NCBI GenBank assembly: GCA_964639665.1
Contig: CAZXEU010000147.1
Location: 1 to 23,673, forward strand
Length of the DNA stretch: 23,673 nt
Direction of reading: 5' to 3'
Source of the DNA: CAZXEU01 sp964639665
GTDB taxonomy: Bacteria > Bacteroidota > Rhodothermia > Rhodothermales > Bin80
The position numbers and the translations under genes were made by a program. Position 1 is the first letter of the stretch. Every line of letters begins with the position of its first letter. The notes below the pieces were generated by a model. That model worked only from the letters and a program-made list of their open reading frames with translations, did not search any database and was not told the DNA's origin. Positions 8,454-15,593 of this stretch are shown one piece after another.

Positions 8454-8890
8454 GTCGGGCAGAATAACTGATGGACTAGTGCGTTAGGTGAAGTATGGTA
8501 ACCAATTGGTAGGGCATTGGCAACTGTTTTCGGCCCCGGAACCGTGCTCTAGGAAACCGCCTCCGACTCCTGTCCGAGCGCCGGAGCCAGGCCACCAGTT
8601 GGGAGATCTCTAACGTTGCTGATTCAGGGCCGCATGTGCATTGTAAGCCGGATCCGTAGCCCGAGAGACGAGCATCGAGTACCACGATGCACCTGAGCGC
8701 ATTCGCAGGCAATAATGCTACCTCCTACCGCAATTCAGCCGACATGATGGCGAGACATCAAACCAGTCATGGCAGGCAAGGCTGCGGAATCTCTTCTGCG
8801 CCGGCAGGACCTTTCAAAAATCTCCGTTGTAGTCGAACACTCTGGCCATTGGCACCACACTCGGGGCCTTGCGACAATGCTTGTCGGAAA
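8454..8890. promoter_or_regulatory. Divergent intergenic region between propeller gene and HlyD/NEW3 gene
   Basis: The 437 bp between two outward-facing start codons must carry both promoters. No coding frame inside it resembles a protein; an upstream extension of the plus-strand frame to 8687 is open but lacks a signal peptide and any domain. A perfect 10-bp palindrome ACCAATTGGT sits at 8501-8510, about 48 bp upstream of the propeller gene start, and could be an operator half-pair. I found no exact TAnnTTTG element here. Confidence 0.4.
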
Positions 8891-10402
8891 ATGAGAACCC
8901 TGCTCTTCTGTCTTGTCGGGGCGTGTCTGCTCATCGTCACCTCGGCTACTCCTTACGGGCCGGTTTACGCGCAGTCCGGCACATTCTTCAACCAGCGCGA
9001 CGACACGTATCCGCTCCTCGGGCTAAAGCGAGCCAAGGAGGCGTACGAGACGGCACGCCTGGAATACGAGCGGCAGACCGAGCTCTTCGACAAGCGTCTG
9101 GTTTCCCGGCAGGAATACGACCGCGCAACCTCCAATCTCGCGGATGCGGAAGTGAACTATCAGCAGTCCCTTCTGGCCGTGCTATTCGAGCAGCAGTATG
9201 TCGTCATTTCGAATGCGGTGAAGTACCAGGGCGATGCAAATCGCAAGCGCGTGCGCGTCGTGCTGGAAAATTCAACCGGGGGAACGGCAGAATTCCAGAA
9301 GCTCATAGGCATCGAGGACGAACTCTTCCGTTCCCTCCAACCCGACGTCATCAACAACCTGTACGTTTCCCTGGTAAACGACGACAATGCCATCATTAGC
9401 GAGCCGTACGAGCACAAGATCGACCGGCTCGCGATTGGTGAGCCTGAGACACTGGAATTTGGCCTGCTCCAGGATCTCGATGCTGTGACGGTAAGCATCC
9501 TCTACGGGGATGGCACCCACCAGAGCCGCAAGATCTTTCTGCAAAAGGATGCCTCGGCCAACATTGCTGCCATCGAGGCCGAACAGTTTTCACAGGAAGT
9601 GGAGCTTGGCGGCAGTACCGACTATCGCATGACCCTGGAGCTGTTCAGCGGTATTTCCAACACGTTCAAGCTGGATGTGGTGGGACTGCCCGTAGAGATT
9701 AACCGGTATTTTCTGGATCCGGAGTCCGAAAACAGGCTGAGCCAGTTCCAATTCACAGAAGGAGTGAACACGCGGGCAGCCGCCCTGCGGGTCTTCCTTC
9801 CCGAGCGGCCGACATCCAACGTGCATATTGACGAACCGCTGTCGTTCTATGCCGTGGCCATACCACGCGAACGCGTAGATGAGATCGGATCCCTGCAGAA
9901 CCGGACTATTACGTCAGCGGAGCTCACCGCGCTGAATGTAGGCTTCGAACGATTCGAACTTGTAGCCAGAGGAATCGGGGAATTATTGGTGCGGGCACCC
10001 CAGCTATTCCATTCCATCAAGCCTGACGAAACCATAGAGGTGTACATAGAGCTGGTCAACGAGGGTACGCGACACCTGGACAACGTGCGCGTGGAGGCCG
10101 ACGTGCCGCTCAACTGGTCTGAATCGATCGCGCCGCCGGTAGTCGAATTCCTCGACATCAACGAAGAGCACAGGATAGCGCTCGAATTTACGCCCCCGGA
10201 AGACGTATCGCCTGGTCGCTACGAGGTCCGCGTTCGCACCACCTCCCTGTCGGACGATCTTCCGATCTCGGGCGAAGACAAGACCGTCACCATCCAGGTG
10301 GAACAGGAAGCGAACATCATCGGCATCTCGCTCCTGATCCTGTTTATCCTCGCGCTCGTGGTCGGCATCGTTGTCTTTGGCATTCGGCTCTCGCGACGTT
10401 AG
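8891..10402 (+). CDS. Membrane-anchored periplasmic protein: HlyD-like coiled-coil hairpin plus NEW3-type domain
   Basis: This is a 503-residue protein. The ATG at 8891 starts a clear signal peptide (residues 1 to about 27, ending VYA). Residues 44-98 are a heptad-like helix pair. Its middle, ELFDKRLVSRQEYDRATSNL, is the helix-turn-helix hairpin sequence seen in HlyD/RND periplasmic adaptor proteins. Several beta-rich regions follow. Residues about 380-470 resemble the NEW3 (NPCBM-associated/COG1470) fold, with VYIELVNEGTRHLDNVRVEADVP and PGRYEVRVR. A single transmembrane helix at about 475-497 ends in IRLSRR, leaving the body in the periplasm. Related NEW3 proteins usually accompany ABC exporters with a separate adaptor, but no transporter gene is adjacent here. 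It could scaffold an unlinked exporter. The function is inferred only. Confidence 0.72.
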   Translation: MRTLLFCLVGACLLIVTSATPYGPVYAQSGTFFNQRDDTYPLLGLKRAKEAYETARLEYERQTELFDKRLVSRQEYDRATSNLADAEVNYQQSLLAVLFEQQYVVISNAVKYQGDANRKRVRVVLENSTGGTAEFQKLIGIEDELFRSLQPDVINNLYVSLVNDDNAIISEPYEHKIDRLAIGEPETLEFGLLQDLDAVTVSILYGDGTHQSRKIFLQKDASANIAAIEAEQFSQEVELGGSTDYRMTLELFSGISNTFKLDVVGLPVEINRYFLDPESENRLSQFQFTEGVNTRAAALRVFLPERPTSNVHIDEPLSFYAVAIPRERVDEIGSLQNRTITSAELTALNVGFERFELVARGIGELLVRAPQLFHSIKPDETIEVYIELVNEGTRHLDNVRVEADVPLNWSESIAPPVVEFLDINEEHRIALEFTPPEDVSPGRYEVRVRTTSLSDDLPISGEDKTVTIQVEQEANIIGISLLILFILALVVGIVVFGIRLSRR

Positions 10403-10719
10403 CTACCGAGAGGACTTTTGCCAGGCCTCTGGCGAGGGATCCTGCGCCCTTGCCCGTTCCCGACGGTCGGCCACTACCCGGCCTTTGGCCTCGCTTTGTC
10501 ACGCGCCTGCCCACGGCCATGCCGCCCATCAGACTCTTCGAAATCTACTCCCCCTAATCCGTGGGCGGCGGGCGAAAAAGGGTGAGGAAGCGTCCCAGCA
10601 CAGCCTGATGCGGAAGGCAGAGCACGTCGCGGGACCTGTCTGGATCTGATTGGCATCCGGGTTTGCGACTGCGGCAGCCATCGTGCCGCACCCTTTGCGA
10701 TTGCCCTGCGTGCCGCAGT

Positions 10720-10746
10720 TTTCTGCGAGCGGCCTGCATTCAGAAA
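10720..10746. promoter_or_regulatory. Inverted repeat TTTCTG-N15-CAGAAA, candidate operator
   Basis: The two 6-bp arms at 10720-10725 and 10741-10746 are perfect complements. They lie about 30 bp upstream of the TAACTTTG element and about 90 bp upstream of the first operon ATG, a position suited to a regulator site. No regulator gene is in the window, and a 6-bp pair can arise by chance. Confidence 0.3.
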
Positions 10747-10748
10747 GT

Positions 10749-10781
10749 CTGGCATGTGGCTGGCATTATACTCTAACTTTG
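10749..10781 (+). promoter_or_regulatory. Candidate Bacteroidota-type promoter with tandem CTGGCAT heptamers
   Basis: TAACTTTG at 10774-10781 exactly matches the Bacteroidota -7 consensus TAnnTTTG, 55 bp upstream of the operon's first ATG. Two copies of CTGGCAT (10749-10755 and 10760-10766) are spaced 11 bp apart, about one helical turn, just upstream where the -33 box would be. A canonical TTTG -33 box is not present. The start point is inferred, not observed. Confidence 0.45.
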
Positions 10782-10825
10782 GACGCGCTGCGTGTACAGC
10801 CTGTGACCGCGCCACCGCGCATTTC

Positions 10826-10829
10826 AAGG
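10826..10829 (+). promoter_or_regulatory. Ribosome binding site of the first operon gene
   Basis: AAGG lies 7 nt upstream of the ATG at 10837 and supports that start. This is one of the few Shine-Dalgarno-like sequences in the window. Confidence 0.55.
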
Positions 10830-10836
10830 CCTGGCC

Positions 10837-11628
10837 ATGGATCCCTCGCCCACATTTAGCCTCAAGCGCCGCCTGGCCATCGTAACGGGCGGCGCGAGAG
10901 GCATCGGAGAAGCTGTTTGCCGCCGGTTTGCAAGAGCGGGCGCCGCAGTTGTCATTCTCGATACTGATGCGAGCGCCTCCGGGAGACTTGAGGCAGAGAT
11001 TGCCGCCGCGGGTTACACGTGCGAGTCGCATGCCTGTGATATCGCGGATCCGCAGCGCGTACAGACGATTGTGGAAGAGCTGTACGACCGCTGCGGCGCT
11101 ATTGACATCCTGGTAAACAACGCGGCCATTTCCCACATCGGGACGGCAGAGTCCACGACCGAGGCCGAATTGGACGAAATCTACCGCGTCAACGTGAAGG
11201 GGGTCTTCAACGGCATGAAGGCCGCGCTGCCGTTTATGCGGCAGCAGGGTTCCGGCTGCATCATAAACCTCTCCTCCGTAGCCTCCGACCGGGGCGTGCC
11301 CGACCGGTTTGCCTACTCCATGAGCAAGGGAGCCGTCAGCGCCATGACGCGCTCTGTGGCGGTGGATTACGTGCGCTACGGTATCCGGTGCAATTGCGTT
11401 GCGCCCGCCCGCATACACACGCCTTTTGTGGACGGCTACCTGGAGCGCCACTACCCGGGCCGCGAAGCGGAAATGTTTGAAAAGCTCTCAAGGGCACAGC
11501 CGGTAGGCCGAATGGGAGACCCGAAAGAAGTGGCCGCACTGGTGCACTATCTTGCATCCGACGCCGCAAAGTTCATTACAGGGGCGACTTTGCCCCTGGA
11601 CGGAGGCTACCTGACCGTGAACCCCTGA
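10837..11628 (+). CDS. SDR family dehydrogenase, likely 2-keto-3-deoxy-sugar-acid dehydrogenase
   Basis: This is a 263-residue classical SDR. TGGARGIG lies at residues 17-24, Asp42 after beta-2 favours NAD(H), NNAA replaces NNAG at 94-97, and Ser147, Tyr160 and Lys164 complete the catalytic set (Y-S-M-S-K). The C-terminus has the usual TGATLPLDGGY. It is the first gene of a five-gene operon, with a 1-bp gap to the FAH hydrolase. In bacteria that oxidise L-fucose, L-rhamnose or pentoses without phosphorylation, an SDR paired with an FAH hydrolase oxidises the 4-hydroxyl of a 2-keto-3-deoxy acid to give a 2,4-diketo acid. That pairing is the basis for the role proposed here; sequence alone does not fix the substrate. 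Confidence 0.83.
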   Translation: MDPSPTFSLKRRLAIVTGGARGIGEAVCRRFARAGAAVVILDTDASASGRLEAEIAAAGYTCESHACDIADPQRVQTIVEELYDRCGAIDILVNNAAISHIGTAESTTEAELDEIYRVNVKGVFNGMKAALPFMRQQGSGCIINLSSVASDRGVPDRFAYSMSKGAVSAMTRSVAVDYVRYGIRCNCVAPARIHTPFVDGYLERHYPGREAEMFEKLSRAQPVGRMGDPKEVAALVHYLASDAAKFITGATLPLDGGYLTVNP

Positions 11629-11629
11629 C

Positions 11630-12478
11630 ATGAAACTAATACGATTCGGACCGCCCGGCGCAGAAAAGCCCGGGCTTCAACTGGCGGACGGCTCGCGCGT
11701 GGACGCAAGTGCCTTCGGTGAGGACTACGGCGAAGCCTTCTTCGCTACGGGCGGCCTGCAGCGGCTTTCCGAGTGGGTCGAAAAGGCGGCCCCGCTCGCT
11801 CCTGTCGCGCAAAATGTCCGGCTCGCTGCGCCCATTGCCCGCCCCTCGAAAATCGTATGCGTGGGGCTCAATTACGCCGACCACGCCAAGGAAAGCGGCC
11901 TCAAACCGCCGAACGAGCCCGTACTCTTCTTCAAGGCTCCATCGGCGGTATGCGGCCCGTATGACGACGTTCTCCTGCCTGGAGACAAGACGGACTGGGA
12001 AGTGGAACTCGCCGTCGTGATTGGAAAGCTTGCCTCCTACGTCCCGGAAGAGGCAGCACTGGATTACGTTGCCGGATACGTTCTGCACAACGACTACAGC
12101 GAACGCGAATTCCAGATTGAACGCGGCGGCCAGTGGGTAAAGGGAAAGAGCTGTGATACCTTTGCCCCGCTGGGGCCCTTCCTTGCGACCACCGATGAAA
12201 TACCTGACCCCGACGACCTGGAGCTCTGGCTGAGCGTGAACGGCCAGATGATGCAGCGGGGCACTACGCGGAATTTTATCTTCAAGACCGCCCACGTGGT
12301 CAGCTACATCAGCCAGTTCATGACACTCGTGCCCGGCGATGTCATTTCAACAGGAACGCCGGCAGGTGTCGGACTGGGCCTGAGGCCGCCTCGTTATCTC
12401 AAGCCTGGTGATGTTGTCGAGCTGGGCATCGACGGCCTGGGTAGCGCGCGCCAGGTGGCGCGCGCGCGCTTTTCCTGA
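11630..12478 (+). CDS. Fumarylacetoacetate hydrolase family protein, likely 2,4-diketo-3-deoxy-acid hydrolase
   Basis: This is a 282-residue FAH-fold protein. A short N-terminal domain (1-65) precedes the catalytic domain, which opens with PSKIVCVGLNYADHAKESG (72-90). The divalent metal ligands are expected to be Glu124 and Glu126 in DWEVELA and Asp155 in HNDYSER. GKSCDTFAPLGP and the later STGTPAGVG are typical of the subgroup often annotated ureidoglycolate lyase or 2,4-diketo-3-deoxy-L-fuconate hydrolase. Members cleave a C-C bond between two carbonyls, here probably releasing pyruvate plus a hydroxy acid such as lactate, glycolate or glycerate. It begins 1 bp after the SDR stop and ends 15 bp before the permease, which supports co-transcription. 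Ureidoglycolate lyase activity is unlikely because no purine or allantoin genes are nearby. Confidence 0.86.
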   Translation: MKLIRFGPPGAEKPGLQLADGSRVDASAFGEDYGEAFFATGGLQRLSEWVEKAAPLAPVAQNVRLAAPIARPSKIVCVGLNYADHAKESGLKPPNEPVLFFKAPSAVCGPYDDVLLPGDKTDWEVELAVVIGKLASYVPEEAALDYVAGYVLHNDYSEREFQIERGGQWVKGKSCDTFAPLGPFLATTDEIPDPDDLELWLSVNGQMMQRGTTRNFIFKTAHVVSYISQFMTLVPGDVISTGTPAGVGLGLRPPRYLKPGDVVELGIDGLGSARQVARARFS

Positions 12479-12493
12479 CCGGCTCCGCGCTGC

Positions 12494-13861
12494 ATGACAC
12501 CTCTTCTTATCCTCGTTCTGGGCATCCTGATCGTGGTCGGGATGATCGTGGGCCTCCGCATCAACGCTTTCGCGGCGCTGATTGCGGCTGCGATCATCGT
12601 CAGCCTGCTTTCGCCCGGCCCGTGGGCGGAGCGCATCTCCCGCGTGGCTGTCGCTTTCGGATCCACTACCGGAAGCATAGGCATCGTCATTGCGATGGCA
12701 GCGATCATAGGCGTAACCATGATGGGCAGTGGCGCCGCGGACCGCGTAGTGATCGCCTTCATGCGCATGCTCGGACAGGAGCGCGGAGGCACGGCGCTTG
12801 CTGCGAGCGGCTTTGTGCTCTCCGTGCCGGTTTTCTTCGACACGGTCTTTTACCTGCTTATTCCGCTGGCGCGTTCGATGTACCGGCGCCGGGGACGACA
12901 CTACCTCAAGTTCATCATGGCGATTACGGCCGGTGGAGCGGCCACGCACAGCCTGGTGCCGCCAACACCCGGCCCGCTTGTAATCGCCGATACGCTGAAC
13001 ATAGACATCGGCATGATGATGATGGTGGGCGCACTCATTGCGCTGCCGGCTGCCCTCGTGGGGCTGATGTTTGCCGGCTGGCTTAATGCCCGCATGCCGG
13101 TAGAGGCACGCGACGTGGCGGGAATGGACGAAATGGTGCCTCCGCAGAGCGGCCTGCCGAGCCTTGCAGCCTCCCTGCTGCCCATCCTGCTGCCAGTCGT
13201 CCTCATTAGCGCGAACACGGTGGTTGCTCCTGTTGCTGCATCGGCCGGAGCGGCCTCTGTCTGGGCCAGCGTGGCCAACTGGACGTCGGTTCTGGGCGAT
13301 CCGAACCTGGCGCTTGTGCTGGCGGCGTTTGCTGCCGTGGCCCTGTACGTCAAGATGCAGCGCCCGACGCGCAAGGAGCTCGGCCACGTCATCGAGCAGG
13401 CACTCATGAGCGGCGGCGTCATCATTCTCATCACAGCCGGCGGCGGGGCCTTCGGCGCCATGCTGAAGGAAGCTCAGATCGGACCGGCCATTCAGGGGCT
13501 GTTTGCCGGCACAACCCAGTCTACCGGGTTCATCATGCTGCTCATCGGATTTGGCGTGGCATGCCTGCTCAAGTTTGCGCAGGGCTCCACCACGGTGGCC
13601 ATGATCACTGCGTCCGCCATGCTGGCCACCATGGTGTCGCCGGAAAGCCTCGGCTTTCACATCGTGTACCTGGGCACGGCCATTGGCAGCGGAGCCCTTG
13701 TGGGTTCCTGGATGAATGACAGCGGATTCTGGATCTACGCCAAGATGGGCGGCTTGACGGAAACAGAAACCCTCAAGTCCTGGACACCTCTTTTGGCCCT
13801 GCTCGGCATCACCGGTGGAATAATCACCTTCGTACTCGCCACTTTTGTGCCACTTGTCTAG
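12494..13861 (+). CDS. GntP family permease (gluconate/sugar-acid importer)
   Basis: This is a 455-residue polytopic inner-membrane protein with roughly 12 hydrophobic segments, the first at about residues 3-20. The family signature THSLVPPTPGPLVIADTL is at 151-168, and VPVFFDTVFYLLIPLA (111-126) is also typical. Length matches GntP/GntT/DsdX-type proton symporters, which import gluconate, related aldonates, fructuronate or D-serine. Its position between a diketo-acid hydrolase and a dehydratase indicates that the operon works on an imported acid and not on a free sugar. A 19-bp gap separates its stop from the dehydratase ATG. Confidence 0.93.
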   Translation: MTPLLILVLGILIVVGMIVGLRINAFAALIAAAIIVSLLSPGPWAERISRVAVAFGSTTGSIGIVIAMAAIIGVTMMGSGAADRVVIAFMRMLGQERGGTALAASGFVLSVPVFFDTVFYLLIPLARSMYRRRGRHYLKFIMAITAGGAATHSLVPPTPGPLVIADTLNIDIGMMMMVGALIALPAALVGLMFAGWLNARMPVEARDVAGMDEMVPPQSGLPSLAASLLPILLPVVLISANTVVAPVAASAGAASVWASVANWTSVLGDPNLALVLAAFAAVALYVKMQRPTRKELGHVIEQALMSGGVIILITAGGGAFGAMLKEAQIGPAIQGLFAGTTQSTGFIMLLIGFGVACLLKFAQGSTTVAMITASAMLATMVSPESLGFHIVYLGTAIGSGALVGSWMNDSGFWIYAKMGGLTETETLKSWTPLLALLGITGGIITFVLATFVPLV

Positions 13862-13880
13862 TGGCTTTCGAACGCACGCC

Positions 13881-15593
13881 ATGAACAGATACAGCAGACA
13901 GGTCACGCAGAACAGGCTCCAGGGCGGTGCTCGAGCCATGCTGCACGCCATTGGCCTCACGGAAGAAGACCTCGCCAAGCCGCAGGTCGGCATCGTGAGC
14001 ATGGGCTGGGAAGGCAATCCCTGCAACATGCACCTGAACGACCTGGCCCTGAAGGTGAAAGCCAGCGTGCAGGCCCGCGACCTGATAGGCCTCGTCTACC
14101 ACACGATAGGCGTCAGCGACGGCATTTCGATGGGCTCGTCCGGCATGCGGTTTTCGCTTCCATCCCGCGACATCATTGCGGAGTCCATCGAGACGGTAGC
14201 CAGCGCGCAGTGGTATGACGCAGTCATCGCCGTGGCGGGGTGCGACAAGAACATGCCGGGCTCGATCATGGCCCTTGCGCGACTGAACAGGCCCGGGCTC
14301 ATGCTCTACGGCGGCACGATCAAGCCCGGTTGCCTGAATGGCAAGAACATCGACATCGTAGCCGCATTCGAAGCGGCTGGGCAGCGCGCCAAGGGAAAGA
14401 TCAGCGATCAGGATTTTCGCGAGATCGCGCGCCATGCGTGCCCGGGGGCCGGTGCATGCGGAGGCATGTACACGGCCAATACGATGGCCTCTGCCATCGA
14501 AGCCCTCGGCATGACCCTGCCGTATGATTCGTCCTACCCCGCCGTCAGCCCGGAAAAGCAGGCCGAGACAGACAGGATAGGACCTGCAATCCTGCACCTG
14601 CTTGAGCATGACATCAAGCCGCGCGACATCCTGACGAGAGAGGCCTTCGAAAATGCCCTGCGCGTAGTGATCGTGCTTGGCGGCTCAACGAATGCCGCAC
14701 TGCACCTGGTGGCCATGGCCAGGAGCGCCGGCGTACCACTGGAACTGGACGATTTCCAGGTGGCAAGCGACACAACCCCCCTTCTGGCGGACCTCAAGCC
14801 GAGCGGACGCTATGTGATGGAGGATCTCTTCAAGGTAGGCGGAGTGCCTGCCGTAATGAAACTGCTGCTCGCCGAGGGCCTGTTGCATGGAGACTGCCGG
14901 ACGGTAACGGGCAAATCAATAGCCGAAAACCTGGAAGGGGCTGCACCGCTCAGAGAAGGTCAGCGCGTAGTGCAGCCGCTGGAGAGCCCGATCAAGGCGA
15001 CCGGCCACCTGCAGATCCTGTACGGCAACCTGGCGGAAGGCGGCGCCGTGGCAAAGATCACCGGCAAGGAAGGCGAAGTATTCAGTGGTCCCGCCCGGGT
15101 CTTCGACACCGAAGAAGACGCCATGGATGCCATCCTCGGCGACGTCGTACAACCCGGCGAGGTCCTCGTGATCCGTTACTGCGGCCCCAAGGGCGGACCC
15201 GGCATGCCCGAAATGCTGCGCCCCACGGGCGCCATCATGGGCGCGGGGCTCGGCCGCAGCGTGGCCCTGATCACGGACGGGCGCTTCTCCGGCGGAACCC
15301 ACGGTTTCGTGGTGGGCCACATCACGCCGGAGGCACAAGTGGGCGGCACCATTGCCCTGGTAGCCGACGGCGACCCGATTACCATTGACGCCCGCAACAA
15401 CGCGCTTTCCCTGGACATTGCCAGGGCGGAGATCGAAGAGCGGCGCCGGAAGTGGCGGGCTCCCACGCTGAAGGCGGAGCACGGCGTGCTGCTGCGCTAT
15501 GCGCACACGGTCTCGAGCGCAAGCGAAGGATGCGTGACGGACGCCTTTCCGCGTAGCGTACCTTCAGCGGCGGCCGCGGCGCCATCGCTATGA
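13881..15593 (+). CDS. IlvD/Edd family dehydratase, closest by signature to dihydroxy-acid dehydratase
   Basis: This is a 570-residue cytosolic Fe-S dehydratase. Three cysteines expected to bind the [2Fe-2S] cluster are present: Cys48 in GNPCNMH, Cys121 in GCDKNMPG and Cys193 in GACGGMYTANTM. Asp122 and Lys123 of GCDK are expected at the Mg2+ site. GCDKNMPG, NTMASAIEALGM and GGTHGFVVGHITPEA are typical of IlvD (2,3-dihydroxy-isovalerate dehydratase), not of gluconate or pentonate dehydratases. Context argues otherwise: no other ilv or leu gene is present, and it is embedded between a sugar-acid permease and a sugar dehydrogenase. It may dehydrate an aldonate to a 2-keto-3-deoxy acid. I chose the ATG at 13881; 12 upstream codons overlapping the permease stop are also open. 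Its stop overlaps the next start as ATGA. Confidence 0.88.
   Translation: MNRYSRQVTQNRLQGGARAMLHAIGLTEEDLAKPQVGIVSMGWEGNPCNMHLNDLALKVKASVQARDLIGLVYHTIGVSDGISMGSSGMRFSLPSRDIIAESIETVASAQWYDAVIAVAGCDKNMPGSIMALARLNRPGLMLYGGTIKPGCLNGKNIDIVAAFEAAGQRAKGKISDQDFREIARHACPGAGACGGMYTANTMASAIEALGMTLPYDSSYPAVSPEKQAETDRIGPAILHLLEHDIKPRDILTREAFENALRVVIVLGGSTNAALHLVAMARSAGVPLELDDFQVASDTTPLLADLKPSGRYVMEDLFKVGGVPAVMKLLLAEGLLHGDCRTVTGKSIAENLEGAAPLREGQRVVQPLESPIKATGHLQILYGNLAEGGAVAKITGKEGEVFSGPARVFDTEEDAMDAILGDVVQPGEVLVIRYCGPKGGPGMPEMLRPTGAIMGAGLGRSVALITDGRFSGGTHGFVVGHITPEAQVGGTIALVADGDPITIDARNNALSLDIARAEIEERRRKWRAPTLKAEHGVLLRYAHTVSSASEGCVTDAFPRSVPSAAAAAPSL

Larger units (their letters stand above)
10403..10836. 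promoter_or_regulatory. Upstream region of the sugar-acid operon
   Basis: The 434 bp between the HlyD/NEW3 gene and the first operon gene show no convincing coding sequence. The first part holds a small hairpin (GCCAG/CTGGC, 420-433 past 10000) just after the upstream stop, without a T run on the plus strand. The last 120 bp look regulatory: an inverted repeat, a pair of heptamers and a promoter-like element, listed separately. Confidence 0.5.

Noticed and set aside
10474..11451. 325-codon open frame on minus
   Set aside because: Covers the operon control region and the SDR gene antisense; no recognisable motif.
11630..12478. Ureidoglycolate lyase assignment for the FAH protein
   Set aside because: A common automatic label for this subgroup, but the operon has no allantoin or purine genes and pairs the protein with an SDR and a sugar-acid permease.
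12347..14029. 560-codon open frame on minus
   Set aside because: Antisense to the permease and parts of the FAH and dehydratase genes. The translation is His/Arg/Asp-rich low-complexity text, typical of the complement of GC-rich coding DNA.
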